A stretch of 64,000 nucleotides of DNA from UBA8231 sp036011085 (lineage in GTDB: Bacteria > Latescibacterota > UBA2968 > UBA8231): the NCBI GenBank assembly GCA_036011085.1, contig DASCMS010000075.1:1-64000 (forward strand), given 5' to 3'. The translations under genes and the position numbers were made by a program. This document shows, piece after piece, positions 62,798-64,000 of the stretch (within the stretch, counting starts at the first letter, position 1; the number at the start of each line of letters is the position of its first letter). The notes under the pieces are model-generated. The model was not told the origin of the DNA. It saw only the letters and a program-made list of their open reading frames with translations, and ran no database searches.

Positions 62798-63208
62798 TCA
62801 GACGCTGGGGGGGATCCACTTCTTCGTCAGCACATCATTCCGCCTCAGGGCCCTCTGCAGTTTTTCCTTCAGCGCCGAAGCGTCGATGGGGAACTGGAAA
62901 TAACCCTCTGTTCGCATTCGTTTCATTCGCAGTTTGGTCACCGCGTCCAGCGGTACCGCTGAATGGACGATGACGGGGATACTCTCCGTCGCCGGGTGCT
63001 TGCGCAGATTCTCGAATAACTCAAAGCCATCCATACCGGGAATGAAGAGATCCAGCAGGATCACATCCGGCCGGCGTTCCACCATGCTCTCGATGGCCTC
63101 GTTGGCGTCGATAGCAAAGGCAATCTCGTGATTGCTGCGATAGTGGATCATCTTTTCGATGTATCGACGATTCACCGGATTGTCGTCGATCATCAGGATG
63201 TATGCCAT
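62798..63208 (-). CDS. Single-domain response regulator, atypical
   Basis: A 136-residue CheY-like receiver. The acidic pair is Asp8-Asp9 in ILMIDDNP, the phospho-acceptor is Asp53 in ILLDLFIPGMDG, and the Ser in IVHSAV stands at the switch Thr/Ser position. The conserved Lys of the last strand (usually KP) is replaced: GYFQFPID has Phe there. Without the Lys, signalling may differ from CheY. It is convergent with the FliN-like gene (one-base gap). ATG 63208 has no good ribosome site. Confidence 0.83.
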   Translation of the reverse strand: MAYILMIDDNPVNRRYIEKMIHYRSNHEIAFAIDANEAIESMVERRPDVILLDLFIPGMDGFELFENLRKHPATESIPVIVHSAVPLDAVTKLRMKRMRTEGYFQFPIDASALKEKLQRALRRNDVLTKKWIPPSV

Positions 63209-63310
63209 GAGTACCAATAACGCCCGCCACTGACCGATCCCGCAAGCCGGGGTCTTTCCCAACGCCACCCAGCGGGCGCGTTCTGCTCCTCACGCTTATC
63301 TTCGCGGGCG

Positions 63311-63847
63311 ATGGCTACTTCCAATTCCCGCGCCTCTTGCCGGTCTTCGGCAACTGTCCTCGTCATCTGCGCGTGCACGCTGATATCGGCCTGTGGCAGC
63401 GGTGAGAGTGACGGCCGCGACGAGGTCGGCGCGCCTGCTGAAGAGGATACCCGCGTAGAACTGATCTTCATCGACAGCGAGTCGGATTCGCTGGCGCGCC
63501 CCGCAGAGGGTGCCCGCGCCGAAGAAGAGGCGCCGCCTCCGGCAGCGCCGACGGCGGCTGACGAAGTGGGCGGCGACGATATTCTGAAGTTTGATGCGGC
63601 AGGTCGGTACACGGTCCAGATCGCCACCTACAAGAAAGCGAAGGATGCCAGCCGTCGTGTTCGTGAACTCGAGACCCTTGGGTACCCGGCGTATGCCGTC
63701 GCCCATCCAACCGGCGAGCAGACCCGCGTACGCGTGGGGTACTTCACGACACGGGAGGAGGCGGATCGTTTCGGTCAACGTTTCTGCCGTGATCACGGCG
63801 GCAAGTACTGGGTGGATGGTCGCTCGTCGGAGATCACCCCCCGATGA
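63311..63847 (+). CDS. SPOR-domain lipoprotein
   Basis: A 178-residue lipoprotein. The signal peptide ends in LISAC, so the lipidated residue is Cys28. An acidic, Ala/Pro-rich linker follows, and the last 80 residues are a SPOR domain (YTVQIATYKKAKDASRRV, then TRVRVGYFTTREEADRF), which binds peptidoglycan strands lacking stem peptides at division sites. It is divergent from the response regulator. Confidence 0.85.
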   Translation: MATSNSRASCRSSATVLVICACTLISACGSGESDGRDEVGAPAEEDTRVELIFIDSESDSLARPAEGARAEEEAPPPAAPTAADEVGGDDILKFDAAGRYTVQIATYKKAKDASRRVRELETLGYPAYAVAHPTGEQTRVRVGYFTTREEADRFGQRFCRDHGGKYWVDGRSSEITPR

Positions 63848-63848
63848 G

Positions 63849-64000
63849 ATGCCAGCTGTGATGGATACCGGGCGCCGCGTGTTGAGTTGCGGAACCTTTG
63901 ACCACTTTCACCCCGGGCACAACGCCTTCCTGTGCCAGGCACGGAGCCTGGGCGAGGAGTTGTTCGTCGTCGTGGCTCGTGACGAAAACGTGAGACGCAT
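63849..64000 (+). CDS. Cytidylyltransferase-like nucleotidyltransferase, 3' truncated
   Basis: The start of a nucleotidyltransferase of the HxGH superfamily (PPAT, CCT, RibL-type). From ATG 63849, or ATG 63861, the frame reads RRVLSCGTFDHFHPGHNAF, with the catalytic His-x-Gly-His, then ELFVVVARDENVRR. The gene runs off the window, so the substrate cannot be called. It follows the SPOR gene directly and probably shares its transcript. Confidence 0.75.
   Translation, partial: MPAVMDTGRRVLSCGTFDHFHPGHNAFLCQARSLGEELFVVVARDENVRR

Overview
The window is about 64 kb of high-GC, gene-dense bacterial chromosome. An outer-membrane efflux component, several lipobox proteins and a Tat-type signal indicate a Gram-negative, and the cytochrome modules indicate an aerobe. 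An Alternative Complex III (ACIII) operon joined to an A2-type caa3 oxidase, and a short primary-type sigma factor without region 1.1, recall the Bacteroidota/Gemmatimonadota/Latescibacterota side of the tree. That placement is inference. No phage, insertion sequence, CRISPR array or plasmid gene is visible.

Layout. 3-4591 (+): truncated TolC-like protein, serine hydrolase, DUF362 protein, polyphosphate glucokinase and a GroES-like protein, closed by a strong terminator. 4699-17046 (-): a 12-gene respiratory operon, actABCDEF, a small membrane protein, Sco, then coxB-coxA-coxC-coxD. 17237-21045: tRNA-Arg(CCU) with a near-consensus promoter, a pentapeptide-repeat protein, a dicarboxylate/glutamate symporter and cysS. 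21094-25750: an unfamiliar three-gene operon (618-aa helical protein, DUF815-type AAA+ ATPase, coiled-coil protein ending in a J-domain-like module). 25781-29946: a small MerR-like regulator with a hairpin leader, glyoxalase I, tRNA-Leu(CAG), smpB, a DnaC-like ATPase, rph and rpoD. 30092-40803: a DUF2225/degenerate-GGDEF protein, a YihY-like protein, a lipoprotein, rnr, holA, trxA, a cyclic-nucleotide-binding protein, an AI-2E/PerM permease with an inserted Ig-like domain, and an extended cold-shock protein. 40822-49416: clpX, epmA-like, a diguanylate cyclase, divergent clpP and a PfkB kinase, hflK-hflC, coaE and gcvT. 49413-57311: gcvP, gmd, a lipoprotein hydrolase, trmJ (-) and an ABC exporter behind a long structured leader. 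57308-64000: a 391-aa unknown, a YmfF/YmfH-like M16 pair, a THUMP protein, an orphan FliN-like protein, a response regulator, a SPOR lipoprotein and a truncated nucleotidyltransferase.

How genes work together. The ACIII/caa3 operon is a full quinol-to-oxygen electron path. tRNA-Leu with smpB, the split clpX/clpP loci, hflKC and rnr form a translation and protein quality-control theme. Second-messenger logic recurs (an active GGEEF enzyme, a degenerate GGDEF protein, a lone cNMP-binding domain). The least explained pieces are the DUF815/J-like operon, the Ig-domain permease, the ABC-transporter leader with no canonical start codon at the expected N-terminus, and the perfect inverted repeat between the clpP and PfkB promoters.
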